Source: Macrolepiota albuminosa (Eukaryota; Basidiomycota; Agaricomycetes; Agaricales; Agaricaceae). From it: DNA of 64,000 nucleotides. Shown here one piece after another: positions 44,362-55,599 of this stretch. The notes below the pieces were generated by a model. That model saw nothing but the letters and a program-made list of their open reading frames with translations, did not search any database and had not been told where the DNA came from. The translations under genes were made by a program, and so were the position numbers. The number at the start of each line of letters is the position of its first letter. Position 1 is the stretch's first letter. Location of the stretch: the NCBI GenBank assembly GCA_027475525.1, contig JAMWFC010000126.1, positions 186,001 through 250,000 on the forward strand, written 5' to 3'.

Positions 44362-46560
44362 TTACGACAGGGGCCTCCTCCCAACCTCATCTTCCTCCTC
44401 CGTCTCTCCCACGGTCGTTGTCACTGCTGCTTCCGCTTTGACCATTGCTGCTGTTGCCACTGCCCCTCTGCCCGTCATTGCTGCCATCACTGCGGCTTCA
44501 CCCGCCTCCGCTGTTGTCATTTCTTCTTCTAAAATCAATACCAACATTGCGATTATTTCATTCCGTGTTGGCATGGGCTGGCCAGCGTCCGCTGCCACTT
44601 CCATCCAAGTTCCCGGTGTCACTGCATTCCTGCGTCGGTGCGCTGCTAACAGACCTCCCAACTGATCGATTCCTTGCGTAATCTCTGGTGGGATCTGCTG
44701 GGGCAGCCCTTGCTGGATGAGGGCAACAGACCTTCCAACTGATCGATTCCTTGCGTAATCTCTGGTGGGATCTGCTGGGGCAGCCCTTGCTGGATGAGGG
44801 CGAACGCTGAGGAACTACCATCCAATAACAGTCGGTACTCGCGCACCATTCCTGGGCATGAAGATGTATCAGGTATATGGTATGGGACATAGGGTCACTT
44901 ACACATAACATCTTCATGGGACAACGCCAACGCGTTCAACAGCCAGTTCCTCCTCCTTAAAATCTGTGGCTGTGCCACCTCCACTCGCCGTATTGCCTGT
45001 TGTACCTCCTCTAACTCTGACGCCCCGGGTGCCGCATTGTCTGACCCTCGATTCTCGATATTCTCTACTCGCGCTTGCAACCCAGCCAACTCATCTTCGA
45101 TAGCCACACGTGCCACTAAAGCAGCATCCCTGTCTCCAAATGCTCTGTCCCTGTCACGAATAGCCGCATTCCTCTCTTTCTGCATGGCCTCCCAAGCGCG
45201 TCGTTCCCGCTGAAGATCCTCTCGCATGTGGTGCAGCTGTAATGTTACCCGGTACCCATTTGCCATGGCCTCTTGCAACTGCTGGCGCGTTTCCTCATCA
45301 ATAGACGATTGGGCAGGTATCGGGGGGATTTCACGGATATCTGACATGTCCAAGCTTGGGGACCTCCGCGCACGCTTGTACCCTATTATCTCCACCAACT
45401 CGGTCGAAGCTCGGCGCTTCCCTTTGTCCTGTTGCGGAGACGACGCATCCACCCTTCCTCCTTGTGATGAACCCTCAGTCTGCGCCTCAACCGACCCCAC
45501 ATCCTTCGATGAACCATCAGGCTGTGCTCCACTTGACTACTCACCCTTTGACCTGGGCACATTACCCGCACTTGATGACTTTGTATTCGCATATCTGCAC
45601 GTGCGATTAAATAATATCGAACCCGAATTCCTTGCCTCCCTGAAGTACGGCTCCGGCGATGCTCGGCGCTTTCCCTTATCATGCCAAGCCGTCGGCGCTT
45701 CCTCCGTCAACGCAGGTGAAGCTCTGCGCTTCCCCTTATCCTGCTGTGTAGTCGACGCCTTCGCCTTCCTTCCTCTCGATGAACTCCCAGCCTGTGCCCC
45801 ACCCGACTCCTCGGCCCTCGATCTGGATGCACTAGCCAACTGGCTCAGCACCCAGGTCATGTCCCACCCCTGTTCTTTGCTCATGCAAGATGCCTTCCAT
45901 GCCTGAGCCACGGAGCATTGCTCGTGCCGGGCTCGACAGGAAACACACACGGAATTATCCCTGCGAGATTTTGCCACTGGTGCCTCGAATTCGCATGGTT
46001 CACCTCGACGTGAGCATAACGAGCACTGGTGATGGTTAGGACGCACGACCAGGCCAGGAGAACACTCACAGGACCCTTGTTCTGACACCACTTGAGGGTG
46101 GGAGGGCCATGGTGCCGGTTTTGGGCCGCAGCAAATTGCTCCAGTGTCACATCGGCTTGAGGGATCCGCTTCGTTGCCGGGACTCGCCGTACCTGACCGG
46201 GCCTGAGAACAGGCTGTTCAGTACGCGTCGACGAGCTCGCAGCAGGTGCTGATTGGACTGAGCTGCTCGGACCGGCTGTCTGCGTGCTCCTCTCTGGTGC
46301 CAATGGGTCGGATGTCAGTGTCGATGAACTTGATCCCATAGACCGGCCTGCCATCTCTGGGGGGAGGAGGGCGTGCCTGGTGAGTACGCAGACATGCCGG
46401 GAAACTACTTACGCTGCTGGAAAAGGGCTGCTATCCGCTGCTCGTCTAGACGGCGCTCGTATATTTCTCGGCGCTCCTCGTAGCATAGCCATGAAGCAGT
46501 TGAGTTATCACCAGGCTGGGGTGGCGTAGGCGAACGGTTAGGGGTAGAGTGGCGCGACAT
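44362..46560 (-). CDS. Cys-cluster, coiled-coil protein, at least four exons, unknown function
   Basis: Exon 1 starts at ATG 46560-46558 (MSRHSTPNRSPTPPQPG) and ends FQQR at a GTAAGT. Exon 2 after CCCCCCAG reads EMAGRSMGSSSST. Its frame changes near 46.09 kb by a 1-nt shift or an unseen intron, entering a cysteine-rich part: CECS, CSLCSRRGEPCEF and CVSCRARHEQCS. That pattern recalls short zinc-binding clusters. Then come two DKGKRRAS repeats and, in the exon at 45500-44895, basic KRARRSPS followed by a long heptad-rich helix (MREDLQRERRAWEAMQKERN..). The last exon (44.86-44.36 kb) starts MVREYRLLL and ends Ala/Glu-rich before TAA. The family is often near repeats in mushrooms, but I assign no function. 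The gypsy accessory gene at 51805 has a similar plan. Confidence 0.6.
44648..44801 (+). repeat. 77-bp tandem duplication, one mismatch
   Basis: The second copy starts at 44725. It lies in the last exon of the Cys-cluster gene. Collapsing it restores one frame (EITQGIDQLGGLL). Confidence 0.92.
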
Positions 46561-47672
46561 AGTCAAAGAAGGATGGATGGTCGAAATGTTTTTCTTATCT
46601 ACCCTTTCGTTATGATGGCATCAAGATTCTACTTCTATTACCGCTATGAATGCATAGCCACCGCCACATCGCTTAGATGAATAAATAAAAATAAACCCCG
46701 AGTTTGTACGTAAGTAACGATAAGAGCGTTGTGTCCATACAGATAGTTTTGAATCCTCTGCAAAGTTCATGTATTTTTAACTAAACTTTTCAAGTGCGTT
46801 TTCGTCATTTACTGTTTCATGTGTTGTGAATGTCATATGCAACGCTTATACAATATAAAGGTCGTAAAAATTGAACGTAAAGGATGGATGGGAATGTCAT
46901 TACTCACTTAGACTCCTTGCCGGTTGCGTAAGACCTATGCAGTGTGTCGTTCCAAAGCCTCAAATGGTACAATATATCACCGATCACATACAGGGTCGAT
47001 GCTAAGATGCTCGGCATTCAGCGGATCCCCATGGAATGTGATCGCCGAATACACTGCCGATCATCAGGTGCTTGGCATCAGCGGATTTGCATGGAACGTG
47101 ATCGCCGAATAGACCGCCAATTATCGGCAAGCATGACTTTGGTTTCACTATCCTCAACGACAATACACGGCCGCCTTGACCCATATTTTGGGTACAGGTG
47201 CCCTGGGGTCAACGCAGGTAATATATAATACATCCAATGCCGATTTTGATACTGATTATGATTGGTTAGAGCATAACTATATTTTGACTGAATGAGGGGG
47301 AGGGGATGGGGGGGTAGGGGGGGAGAGGAGAGGAGAGAGAGAGAGATAGAGGGTTAATACAAATATCCAGTGATTCATAATATTGGATTATAATACCATT
47401 GTTCATTTACCGATGCATTTTAAGTCAGCTCTGTGGCTTGCCGGCTACATAAAATCAAAAGGGCATCTTAGGGTTTGTATGTATCATCACACCTGTGTGT
47501 GATATCATTTCTTCGTGAGTATGTTATTGCTGTCTGAAACCAGTACATTGTTTTGGTCCCAGGTATGCAGCCACCCGGGTGAAGAGGCACATAGGACGTC
47601 GGCCTCCTCCGAAGTATTCACTCGTTCGTAAATAAATAAATAAATAAATAAATATATGATCTATTTGTCGTT

Positions 47673-47714
47673 GTGGCTGTGTACCATTCGAATATGCGGC
47701 CGTTGCATAGCCAC
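47673..47714. repeat. 42-nt hairpin element 1
   Basis: Arms GTGGCTGTG and CATAGCCAC around a centre with ATTCGAATAT. Confidence 0.6.
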
Positions 47715-47796
47715 TATAATCATGAACATACATTTTATATTATATATTTAATTATTTGTTGTCAATATAGTAATAGCATGTAATTTCATGCATATA

Positions 47797-47838
47797 GTGG
47801 CTGTGTATCAATCGTATATTCGACTGATATACAGCCAC
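47797..47838. repeat. 42-nt hairpin element 2
   Basis: Arms GTGGCTGTGTATCA and TGATATACAGCCAC (13 of 14 positions pair). Confidence 0.75.
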
Positions 47839-48144
47839 CAGGGGTTGGGTCCAACGCTCGCTTGCTGGCTTAGTCGCATCCTAACAGGCCCTTTCTATCA
47901 TAATAGCCTTATCCTTCAAACTCTTCCTTTATGTAAATAGTGGATTTCGCTTGCGGTGGTGGCAAGCTTGCTTCAGTGGGTTTTTGATGCTACCCCAATT
48001 GCACCCTTTTAGTTATGCCTATACTGTTCAGCTGTGGCTACCGAGGTGTTTCCTACCTGATATGTCCTTAGCTACCATGTAGCGGAAGTAGATAGCATTG
48101 TAGACGTACGGCTGTATTTAATTATTTATCCCAATCGTGTTATT

Positions 48145-48186
48145 GTGGCTGTGCATTGTTCGAGTATACTATTGCTGTACAGCCAC
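48145..48186. repeat. 42-nt hairpin element 3
   Basis: Arms GTGGCTGTGC and GTACAGCCAC around a centre with GTTCGAGTAT. Confidence 0.65.
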
Positions 48187-48393
48187 GAGTTCTGTGCTTG
48201 CTACATGTATTCCGTATTATTACATTCTTTCGAGTGCGAAACAATCTAATTGAATCTAACACGTGTAATATTGCTTTTACCTTCACGTATCGTTTGAGGT
48301 GATATAACTATTTATCCGTCGATGTCGTATTTAATCTTTCTTGGTCCGCGGTTTATAAAGGTATCGTACCTAGATAATTCATTGATCAAGCAT

Positions 48394-48547
48394 TCAGGGA
48401 GAAAAAATAATAATAATTATAATAATAATAATAATAACATATAATTCCCTTTGGTAGGTATTGCCAAACCTCAGGGAGAAAAAATAATAATAATTATAAT
48501 AATAATAATAATAACATATAATTCCCTTTGGTAGGTATTGCCAAACC
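48394..48547 (+). repeat. 77-bp tandem duplication
   Basis: The second copy starts at 48471. It duplicates an AAT microsatellite with its flanks. Confidence 0.9.
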
Positions 48548-48969
48548 ATTCGTCCATACGGTCAATTATATAATCGATGTATTATTTTGATGCGATGACA
48601 CTTATTACGACATGTTGTTTTGATGATGATACTTATTTATTACTGTATTAACTAGGAAAAATACAAAAAAAAAACAAAAAAAAACAAAAAAAAAAAACAA
48701 AAAAAAACAAAAAAAAACGACACAACATGATGTGGGCGTTAGTACGTGGTATGTTAGCGCTATGGACGGTGGTATATGCGGTGCTCGGTACTGGGGTTAA
48801 TATAGAAAGGTAATGAGGGAACGGCGAGGAGAGCTTGCGGAACAATTCAGCAGGGACGACCGATTGACCAGATGTGAGAAATAGGATAACTCGGTGAAAA
48901 TATAACGGACCACGTTGGGTAAAAATGTCTCAAGAGGTAGTATCAAAGCCATCGTAAGATATCAGTCGT

Positions 48970-50063
48970 CAATGTTCATGTAATTCAACATTTGTTGCTC
49001 GAAATTGCCGGTACTGACCGCCTTGCCGGCCCTCTGTTGGGGTTCTCCATCGTCTTCATACGTAACATTTGTTGCTCGAAATTGCCGGTACTGACCGCCT
49101 TGCCGGCCCTCTGTTGGGGTTCTCCATCGTCTTCATACGTCCGGAGCTTCCTTTTCACCGGCTCATAGTCTTTGCATTTGAGCGGTTGCCCCTTCCTCTT
49201 CTTGGTAATTGTCAGAGTGAGAAGAATGCATTTATTGTTTATATGGCCGCTCACTAGTGCAAATGTTTCGTCCAGCAGCGTTATCGATCTCAAAACTGTT
49301 AACATCTTGTACTTCCCTCCCCTCAATGGAACGACTGCGAAGGATACCTGCGCCGCGACTATATCGCCGATTCGGAAGGACTGCGGTTTGATCCTCTTGA
49401 ACCTTTGATTTGTGTGAGCATCTATGTTTTATGGTCGTTGTCCATGTATTCTTACGTTTTATCCCCTTCCAATGTTATCCTTGCTTGCGCATACTTGACG
49501 ACATTGTCTGATGTTCTCTTGAACCCCACTCGTGCAATTTTTTCGAGCAATCCGTTGGGGTCAGTATCCTTTTTGAACAGAATGTGAACTTCTCGTTTGT
49601 CCGAGTCCTTTGCGGGTGTAAACACCCTATTGTTTGCGTACAATATCTTGTTTCCTTCGTCTGACATTTCTTCCGACCATTCTTCCAGTTCACCCTCTTT
49701 GAACTCCCGGTCAAATGCTTTGTATACTGTTTTCGCCGCAGCCATGGCGTTGTCAAACTGCTGCGTGCCAAGCCTGTCCAGTTTTATTGACTGTTTGAGG
49801 TATTTACACTTCCGATTGAATTCACTACATCCCTATCAGCCATCTTCAATATGTGTAGCATCATTGAACGCTCACTTTATAGATCCTCCTATCTTAAATG
49901 GGGGCAGATCTATGTCTGCTATTGCACCATACACCGTGAATGTTGCTTCCTCGTTCGTCACCTTGCCATCCTCATCTGCTAGCAGTAGTCTCCATATTTT
50001 TGGGCTCTCGTATTGCCGGACTATTACCGTATTTTTCCATTCCGGAATCTTCACGATCCATTA
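48970..50063 (-). CDS. Two- or three-exon gene of unknown function, near repeats
   Basis: Blocks on the minus strand: EWKNTVIVRQYESPKIWRLL with DEDGKVTNEEATFTVYGAI (50054-49872), LDRLGTQQFDNAMAAAKTVY through ARVGFKRTSDNVVKYAQARI (49790-49452), and, after an intron, KRIKPQSFRIGDIVAAQVSF, VPLRGGKYKMLTVLRSITLL and a Lys/Arg-rich tail (49405-48985). Intron signals are plausible. The protein would be about 290 aa, without signal or membrane segments. I have a general impression that similar genes recur in mushroom genomes, but I cannot name the family. The start is doubtful: the first block is preceded by TAA, and the only nearby ATG (about 50061) is out of frame. A 77-bp duplication disturbs the C-terminus. 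Confidence 0.5.
48987..49140 (+). repeat. 77-bp tandem duplication
   Basis: The second copy starts at 49064. It lies in the 3' exon of the minus-strand gene. Confidence 0.92.
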
Positions 50064-50422
50064 AATCTATGTGTGGACACCATACATATATATTTTCATT
50101 TCACCTGAAGAATGTCATGAAGTCGTGCTTCTCCCCGGTGCTCGTCATACTCAACATGTCGTTCCAAGGTACTTCCTATGTCAATGTCCATGTAAATATA
50201 TATATTTTTCTTTTATAATTCTAAAAGGCTTCATTCAGTATGCACTTGCATTGCTTTTGTCGTACTCGTTGTTCATTTGTGTATACGTGTATGCGATGAT
50301 AAGATGGGCTACGGAATGTCTGGTGAGCTGATGCTGTCTCGTGTCGTACGGCAGACGTCTATTATAAACATCTTTTCAGGGTCGACTATCTGCGTGGCTT
50401 CTTGTTCTCATGTCGCGTTGCA
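50064..50422. other. Spacer up to the second gap, no gene
   Basis: Short frames only. Confidence 0.4.
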
Positions 50423-50522
50423 NNNNNNNNNNNNNNNNNNNNNNNNNNNNNNNNNNNNNNNNNNNNNNNNNNNNNNNNNNNNNNNNNNNNNNNNNNNNNN
50501 NNNNNNNNNNNNNNNNNNNNNN
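50423..50522. other. Scaffold gap, 100 N
   Basis: Exactly 100 N, a placeholder length. Confidence 0.99.
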
Positions 50523-50615
50523 GTAAATGTAGAGCAAGATTCCCTCGTCCTTTGTACGCTCACACAGAAGTTGATCCGACGACTGGTGCTTTGAACATGT
50601 GGAAGACGGAACCGT
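50523..50615 (+). mobile_element. Helitron Rep fragment
   Basis: The plus frame reads KCRARFPRPLYAHTEVDP, GALNMWKTEP, which is the Rep segment found at about 26.04-26.13 kb in copy A. Homology stops at 50615/50616, exactly where the TG of the gypsy LTR begins. The left side is in the gap. Confidence 0.85.
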
Positions 50616-51658
50616 TGATGACGCCAACTGTGGTTGGGTGCGCTGGACGTATACGCAGTACAACGCCGTCTCCAGCGCCTGGCGTACGGGTTTGTGAGGA
50701 GTCCCGGCAGGGTCCCGGTGTGCTTGAGCAGAGGTGATGGGGTGATGCGCTAGACGATAGCGCCTCGGGTGCTACCTAGCAAGTGGTAAGCGTTGTAGTT
50801 TAGGAGAAGTTATAGAGAAATAAACGAATAGCGCAGCATAGCATGCCTGTAGGTGGCACCGTAAACGACGAAGACGAGATAGACGAAGCTAGCGCTGAAC
50901 TTGGTGACAAAGTCAGGCAACGCTAGTGCGATTTGAACGCTAAGTGTAACTGGGTGCTCAAGAGGTTACGATTCGTTGTTATATACATGGTAAGTAGCTA
51001 GTTTTTATACTATGCGCTACATTATTTCCAAAATAAGTCCATTGACGGCGCTACCAGTTAGCGCCTCTCTTCGTGACTGTAGCTAACAGCCACCTGTCAA
51101 CGGCGACCTGCAGCACATGGGTGACGGCGACCAACGGCGACTCAAAAACTACTTAGAAGTGGTACGAGTTTGCTCACTTTTTGATGTAATTTAATTGGCC
51201 ATGCCATCCCGGGGTATGGTCAGGGAATCCTCGACAGACGCCGTGAGCGCTAATTCCGGCGCTAAACATTGTACCATCTTTTGATAGATTTAAATGTCGG
51301 GTCTGCGTGTATCCTGTCTCGTCGTCATTGATTCTTTTAGACTTCTGATTGAGGTGCCTCGGTGATTGACAGCGCCAATTGCTAACTCCTTCCAGTACTG
51401 ATCGGGGTTTGGTCAGAGTCACCTCCCGCTGTTATGCTAGCGCTATGAGTCCTGAGTCTTCTTGGTCTTCAAAGTAACTGAGTGGAGTGCGCTGAGGGGC
51501 TGATACTGGTGATTGAGATGAATGGATAAGTCTTGCCATAGAGCGCCCGCGCTAGGGCTGCTCTGTACCCAAGGCTGGTCGCTAGAGCCTTTAGTGTGTC
51601 AAGTGTTGGTCGGCCTATAATGTCCCTTGATGCGCTCAGTCCGAGTAGAAGCCTATCA
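50616..51658 (-). repeat. 3' LTR of the gypsy-like element (1043 bp)
   Basis: Plus-strand ends are TGATGACGCC and GAAGCCTATCA, giving TG..CA termini with a TGAT inverted end. The left edge coincides with the break in Helitron homology. The right edge abuts a polypurine tract. The other LTR is not in the window, so identity between LTRs cannot be tested. Confidence 0.75.
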
Positions 51659-51670
51659 TCTCCCCCCAAC
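51659..51670 (-). other. Polypurine tract
   Basis: On the minus strand it reads GTTGGGGGGAGA directly before the LTR start TGATAGG, as expected for plus-strand priming. Confidence 0.75.
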
Positions 51671-51746
51671 TGAAAAATTGACTGTCCTCAGTCAAACGCC
51701 GTTGTTAATTTGACTGCGCTACGGTCCGTATAATGCCGCTGGCGCC

Positions 51747-51756
51747 TTATAAAAGT
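51747..51756 (+). promoter_or_regulatory. TATA box of accessory gene 1
   Basis: CTTATAAAAG lies about 50 bp before the ATG at 51805. Confidence 0.5.
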
Positions 51757-51804
51757 CGTTTTCCGTACTTCACCTTCCCGTGTTTTCCTTCCCATTTTTC
51801 CAGC

Positions 51805-54304
51805 ATGTCCACTTCTTTCAACGCCTCTGCTCTCCGCAATTTCCTGGCTAAGGCCTCCTATTTATTTGATCGCGCTAAGTCTGTCGGTCCCGCCGATGCG
51901 CCACAAACCGTCCCTGGCATTATGCAACTTTATCGACGCTGGCTCGTGGTCTGCGGCTCCGACAGTTCCTGGGAGCGGGGTGACGAGGTTCGCGAGTGGT
52001 GTGTGGCCCGGTACCGTGAGTTCAAAGGTGCCGATTGGTTGCGCCCTTTCGCGGACCTTTTCGTAAGTTTCTAAGTTTGATTTTGGCTTTGTGGCGCTAA
52101 GGTTCAGCGCCCATACTAGGCTCCCTCCTTATCCGACAAGATCGACGCGTTGTTGGCTAGTACCGAGGTCAGCAAAGTAAGTCCTTCCTTTTCTTCCCCC
52201 CTTTTTCCACTGTTAATCCTTGAGTAGTCGGTTGCCACGTCTCCCACCGTCGCCAGTCTTCCTACTGCCCCCTCGGCCTCTACTGTCCCTTCTGTTCCTA
52301 CCGCCCCTCCTTCTTCGACTTCTGTTCCGCCTCCTTCCGTTCTTGGCAGCCCTTTTCGTGGCGCTGCTTCTTCCACTCGCCCTGCCCCAAGCGCTGCTTC
52401 TCCCGGTCGCACTGCCCCTCCTCATTCGGCCATCAAACGCATTGCCGTTTCTCGTAGCGAGCCACGACCTGGTCCGACGCACACAACTTCCCACGGTCCT
52501 CCGCATAATTTCGCCATTGTTATTGAACGAGCGCCTCCTGCTCATGCTAGTTCTCCCAAACGTACCGTGCGTTCTTTCCCCATCTTCCTTACTCCATTTT
52601 CTGACTTCTCCCCTTCCAGATCAATCTCCCTGCTCGTGTTCCCCCTTTGTATGTCGTAAGTGCTTTGCTCGTTGTCGCTAGACTTTAGCGCCTAAATGTT
52701 AATGTCGATAGGTGCCTAACCAGACCATGTTCACCAACGCAGAGCTTTGCGACCTTTTGCGTCTTCGCCGTGATACTACCGTCATTGATACCGGCGTCCC
52801 GGCTGGTGTCCAAGTACTGGGCGGCAAGAAGAAGGTTACCGTTGCGCCCTTGGAGCGTCGCGCGTTTAGGGCAAAGATTGGCACGGTAAGCACTGTTTTG
52901 CCCCTTTGGAGGTTCATGCCGTCGCTGACTTCTTTCTTAGTGTGACAAGTGTTGGTCTGAGAACGATCCTGAGGGCTGCTGGTTTCCTACCGCGTCTCTG
53001 CCTTGCTATCGGTGTGTGCGCCTTCAACGGGATTCGTACTCGTGAACGTGGTAGGGACGCCATTATGCAAAGGAACTATGAGCGCACGGTGCTGGTTCGT
53101 AACGCCCGGGACTTCGTGCTGCAGCAACGCGATCTGGCGGCTACTCACCAGCCCACAGTAATCAGCGCAGCCAGCCTGGCGCTGCCGACTACCCAGGATG
53201 GTACCACCGTGGCGGCACCTTTTGCTCGCTCTCCTCGTCGTCCCATTCTTTCAAAACGTAAGCCTGTTGTTGCGTCTCCTGGCAAGAGCCCTGGTAAGCG
53301 CCGCGAGCTAGCGCCTGCTACGCCTGTGGTTTTGTCTTTGACCGAGTCTTCTACGGATGAGGGGGAGGGCACTGAGAGGGATGCCGAGGGAGAGGATGAT
53401 GATGAAGCTGAGCCCGTTGTCGATGCCGATGCGCTATTGGCGGTACGCGCTCTCCTGCTTCGCCTTACTCCCCCTATCGCCGCTAACCCTCGTCAGAGTG
53501 GCACCAGTGGTAACCAGTATGCATTTTCCTAACTTCTCTTTTCTTCGCGTGCTAACTTCTTGACTGATAGGTCCCCCACTCCTGTTCCCGCCGTAGTGGC
53601 TATCCCTGCTGCCGAAGATGTCGTTATGTCTGACGCTGGCGCTACCCCTGCCCCCGAGTCGGTTGCAGCTAGCGACACTCCGGTTGCTCTCCCCATTACT
53701 CCATCCCTTACTCCTCCCCATAGCTCCTCTTCTTTTCCTAGTAGCCGCGAGACTTCTGCGGCGCCGGAGTCCGAAGGAACCCTGGTGCCGGAAGGTGAGC
53801 GTCGTCGCCGCTGGAGATACTTGCCTCCCTATGGCATCCATCTTTCTTCTGCCAGAGCTATGTTCCCCGGCGACGAGCGCCATGAATGGACACCCCGTGC
53901 GCCTGTAACTGTCTGGGTACGTTCGTCTTTGTTCGTGCCCCTTTTCTCCCTTTTTCTAATCTTCCAATAAGTTCGATCCCTTTTGGACGCCCCCTCCCGC
54001 CATGCGAGTTTCGGGCGACGCCTTCCCTTGGCTTGGGGACGAGTTCTCCTATCCCGTTACCCCTCTTCGTCCTTCTGCCGACCTTCGCCAGCAACTTTGC
54101 CATATCGAGGATGCGACCGAAGTTGTTGGTCGCGAACTTGCCAACCTGCGTCCTCGCGTTTCCACCTTAGCTCGCCGCGAGCGCCTCCTTCTCGAGCTCC
54201 ATGACAATATTACAGCTGCGCTTGAGTGGCAAGCGAGTAACTCGATCCAGGACGGGGACTTGCTTCCTTTGGGCAATCCCGCCCTTCCCGAGTATGATCC
54301 GTAG
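51805..54304 (+). CDS. Gypsy accessory gene 1: Cys-cluster protein, about seven exons
   Basis: It starts ATG 51805 (MSTSFNASALRNFLAKASYL), with exon 1 ending at GTAAGT (about 52065). Further blocks: DKIDALLASTEVSK; a Ser/Pro/Thr-rich exon (52230-52580); FTNAELCDLLRLRRDTTVID and GGKKKVTVAPLERRAFRAK (52727-52885); a cysteine cluster CDKCWSENDPEGCWFP with CYRCVRLQR (52943-53030), followed by a 1-nt frame change into RERGRDAIMQRNYERTV; a basic then acidic exon (KSPGKRREL; TEREGE-type run to 53440); SPTPVPAVVAIPAAED to RRRWRYLPPYGI; and a last exon with a helix (LARRERLLLELHDNITAALE) ending TAG at 54304. The plan of Cys cluster plus coiled coil suggests a nucleic-acid-binding helper protein. This is inference. 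The frame change at about 53035 may be a lesion. Confidence 0.55.
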
Positions 54305-54826
54305 TTGCCGACCCTTAGCGCTTTTAAACTTTTATGGACTTTGTCTTTTTGATACGAACTTTGTAGTGTGTGATACTAAAATAAACGCCTCCCTTGGCTT
54401 CAAATCGTCAGTTTGTAAGTAATCAAAAGAAAAATAAGTAAAAAGGGGAAACACTCAGTAGATCATCACAGCGCAAAAACCCCTTTGCCGACGCGGTCCA
54501 ATAGCCATTACCGCGCCAGCCTAAGTAGAAAATAGGAACTGTCTGGAAATAAATAAGCGGATCCATGTAAGAAGTAGCGTGTATAAAGAAATAGAAAACC
54601 AGTGATCGCTTATGCCCGTTTAGCGTGGTTGTGAGTAAGCGCTGAACATTGAATGTCGATTCCCTTTTTGGAGGGACCCAGAATAAGTTAAACACTTCTG
54701 ATTGGCTAGCGCTCCTGTTAGGGTCCTGGCTCCTTGAGAAAAGTCCTCCCACGCTGTCGCTAATCGAAACACTTCCCATGTCCTATAAATTACTTATGCA
54801 TCAACTCGATTCCATCAGTCTTCGCG
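54305..54826. other. Spacer between accessory genes 1 and 2
   Basis: No supported gene. It contains AGCGCT words and the putative TATA box at 54783. Confidence 0.5.
54783..54789 (+). promoter_or_regulatory. TATA box of accessory gene 2
   Basis: TATAAAT lies about 40 bp before the ATG at 54827. Confidence 0.45.
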
Positions 54827-55344
54827 ATGGCCACCCCGTCTGGTTGCGTGTGGACTCAAAGCTGTGATCGCGCCTATGTTACCATGGACCCTCCCACCTT
54901 TCTGGACCGGGCCACCTCATTCTTTCATCATTACCCTCCAGAGGGTATTCCTAAGTTGGCCGACGAAGTCGTGGAGTTGAGTCGTCGCTGTCGGCTTCTG
55001 CGGGCTGCTTGTGAAATTTGGGGAGACGCATCCCCGTTAACGCGTTTTGGTACCAAGGCTACTTGGAGTCAGGCTTTCCATGTACGTATCGTGCTATTCT
55101 TGGCGCACTCCTGACAGTCGCCCAAATCCAGGAAATCACCACCGAAGACATGGTGGATCGTCTTCAACTTTTGATGGAGGAAAGCTATTACCTGGTTAGT
55201 AACTGAGCCATCACCTCTCCTTCCGTGTCTAACGGCTCTTTTCTCCTAGTCCCCTCGCAAGTATACCGGCGCTCGTCTCTTTCGTGGTCCCCTCGAGGGG
55301 CCGACGGTTGTTAGCAAGCGTATTTCTTGGTTCGGCCCTTCTTG
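54827..55344 (+). CDS. Gypsy accessory gene 2, three exons, unknown function
   Basis: ATG 54827 (MATPSGCVWTQ; an alternative Met at 54884, MDPPTFLDRATSFFHHYPP). Exon 1 ends at GTACGT (55083). Exon 2 reads EITTEDMVDRLQLLMEESYY and ends at GTTAGT. Exon 3 after CTCCTAG reads SPRKYTGARLFRG and WFGPS with TGA at 55342-55344. The product is about 140-160 aa, with a helical middle (ADEVVELSRRCRLLRAACE). It shares the look of gene 3, so the two may be halves of a duplicated design. No domain recognised. Confidence 0.45.
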
Positions 55345-55599
55345 ACCTGTCGCGTGTTGTTTTTCTTCCCCCCCCCTATTGTTTGAGTGAGGCGATCCCA
55401 TCTTCTTCGCAGCGCCACCGGCCTAACATATTCCCAGCTTTTTGCTTCTTCTGCCGTTGTTATATGAAATATATCGTTGTTGTCGCGTCCTCGTGATGGT
55501 GCCGCATAAGTTCTGTTTCCTAAGTCCCTTCGACCCTGCATAATGTCGCTAGGTATATATCTGAGATTTCCGGGCCTAGCGTTGTTAAGTTCTTCGGAA

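Larger units (their letters stand above)
41738..44395 (+). repeat. CpG-intact twin of the 10590-13473 segment
   Basis: It contains a plus frame at 41771 (MALTDFDSLPCDK..), the intact small three-exon gene (42552-43107), a CACTA-type insert (43440-43945), AT-rich DNA and the end of the minus-strand gene at 44362. The copy at 10.6-13.5 kb matches it in inverted orientation. It probably represents the ancestral state, because its CpG sites are preserved and the solo LTR of the other copy is missing. Confidence 0.85.
46561..48984. other. Intergenic with simple repeats and hairpins, no gene
   Basis: It holds an imperfect 60-bp tandem pair at about 47008-47125, a purine-rich (G/A) stretch at 47284-47352, an AAAT microsatellite at 47628-47656, three 42-nt hairpins (listed separately), an AAT microsatellite duplicated by an assembly join (48394-48547) and an A-rich tract with single C interruptions (48657-48720). 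No ORF is supported. Confidence 0.6.

Noticed and set aside
45226..45906. Long plus-strand ORF (226 codons) opposite the Cys-cluster gene
   Set aside because: It is antisense to exons with heptad and Cys motifs on the minus strand, and its own translation has low-complexity character.
47284..47352. G-rich run as telomere-like repeat
   Set aside because: It has no regular TTAGGG unit, only mixed G/A simple sequence.
49475..49771. Second minus-strand ORF overlapping the gene at 48970-50063
   Set aside because: It is an alternative frame of the same exon, without continuity into the neighbouring exons.
52220..52681. Leu/Pro-rich plus-strand ORF inside accessory gene 1
   Set aside because: It is another frame of a Ser/Pro-rich exon, and its hydrophobic look comes from CT-rich codons.
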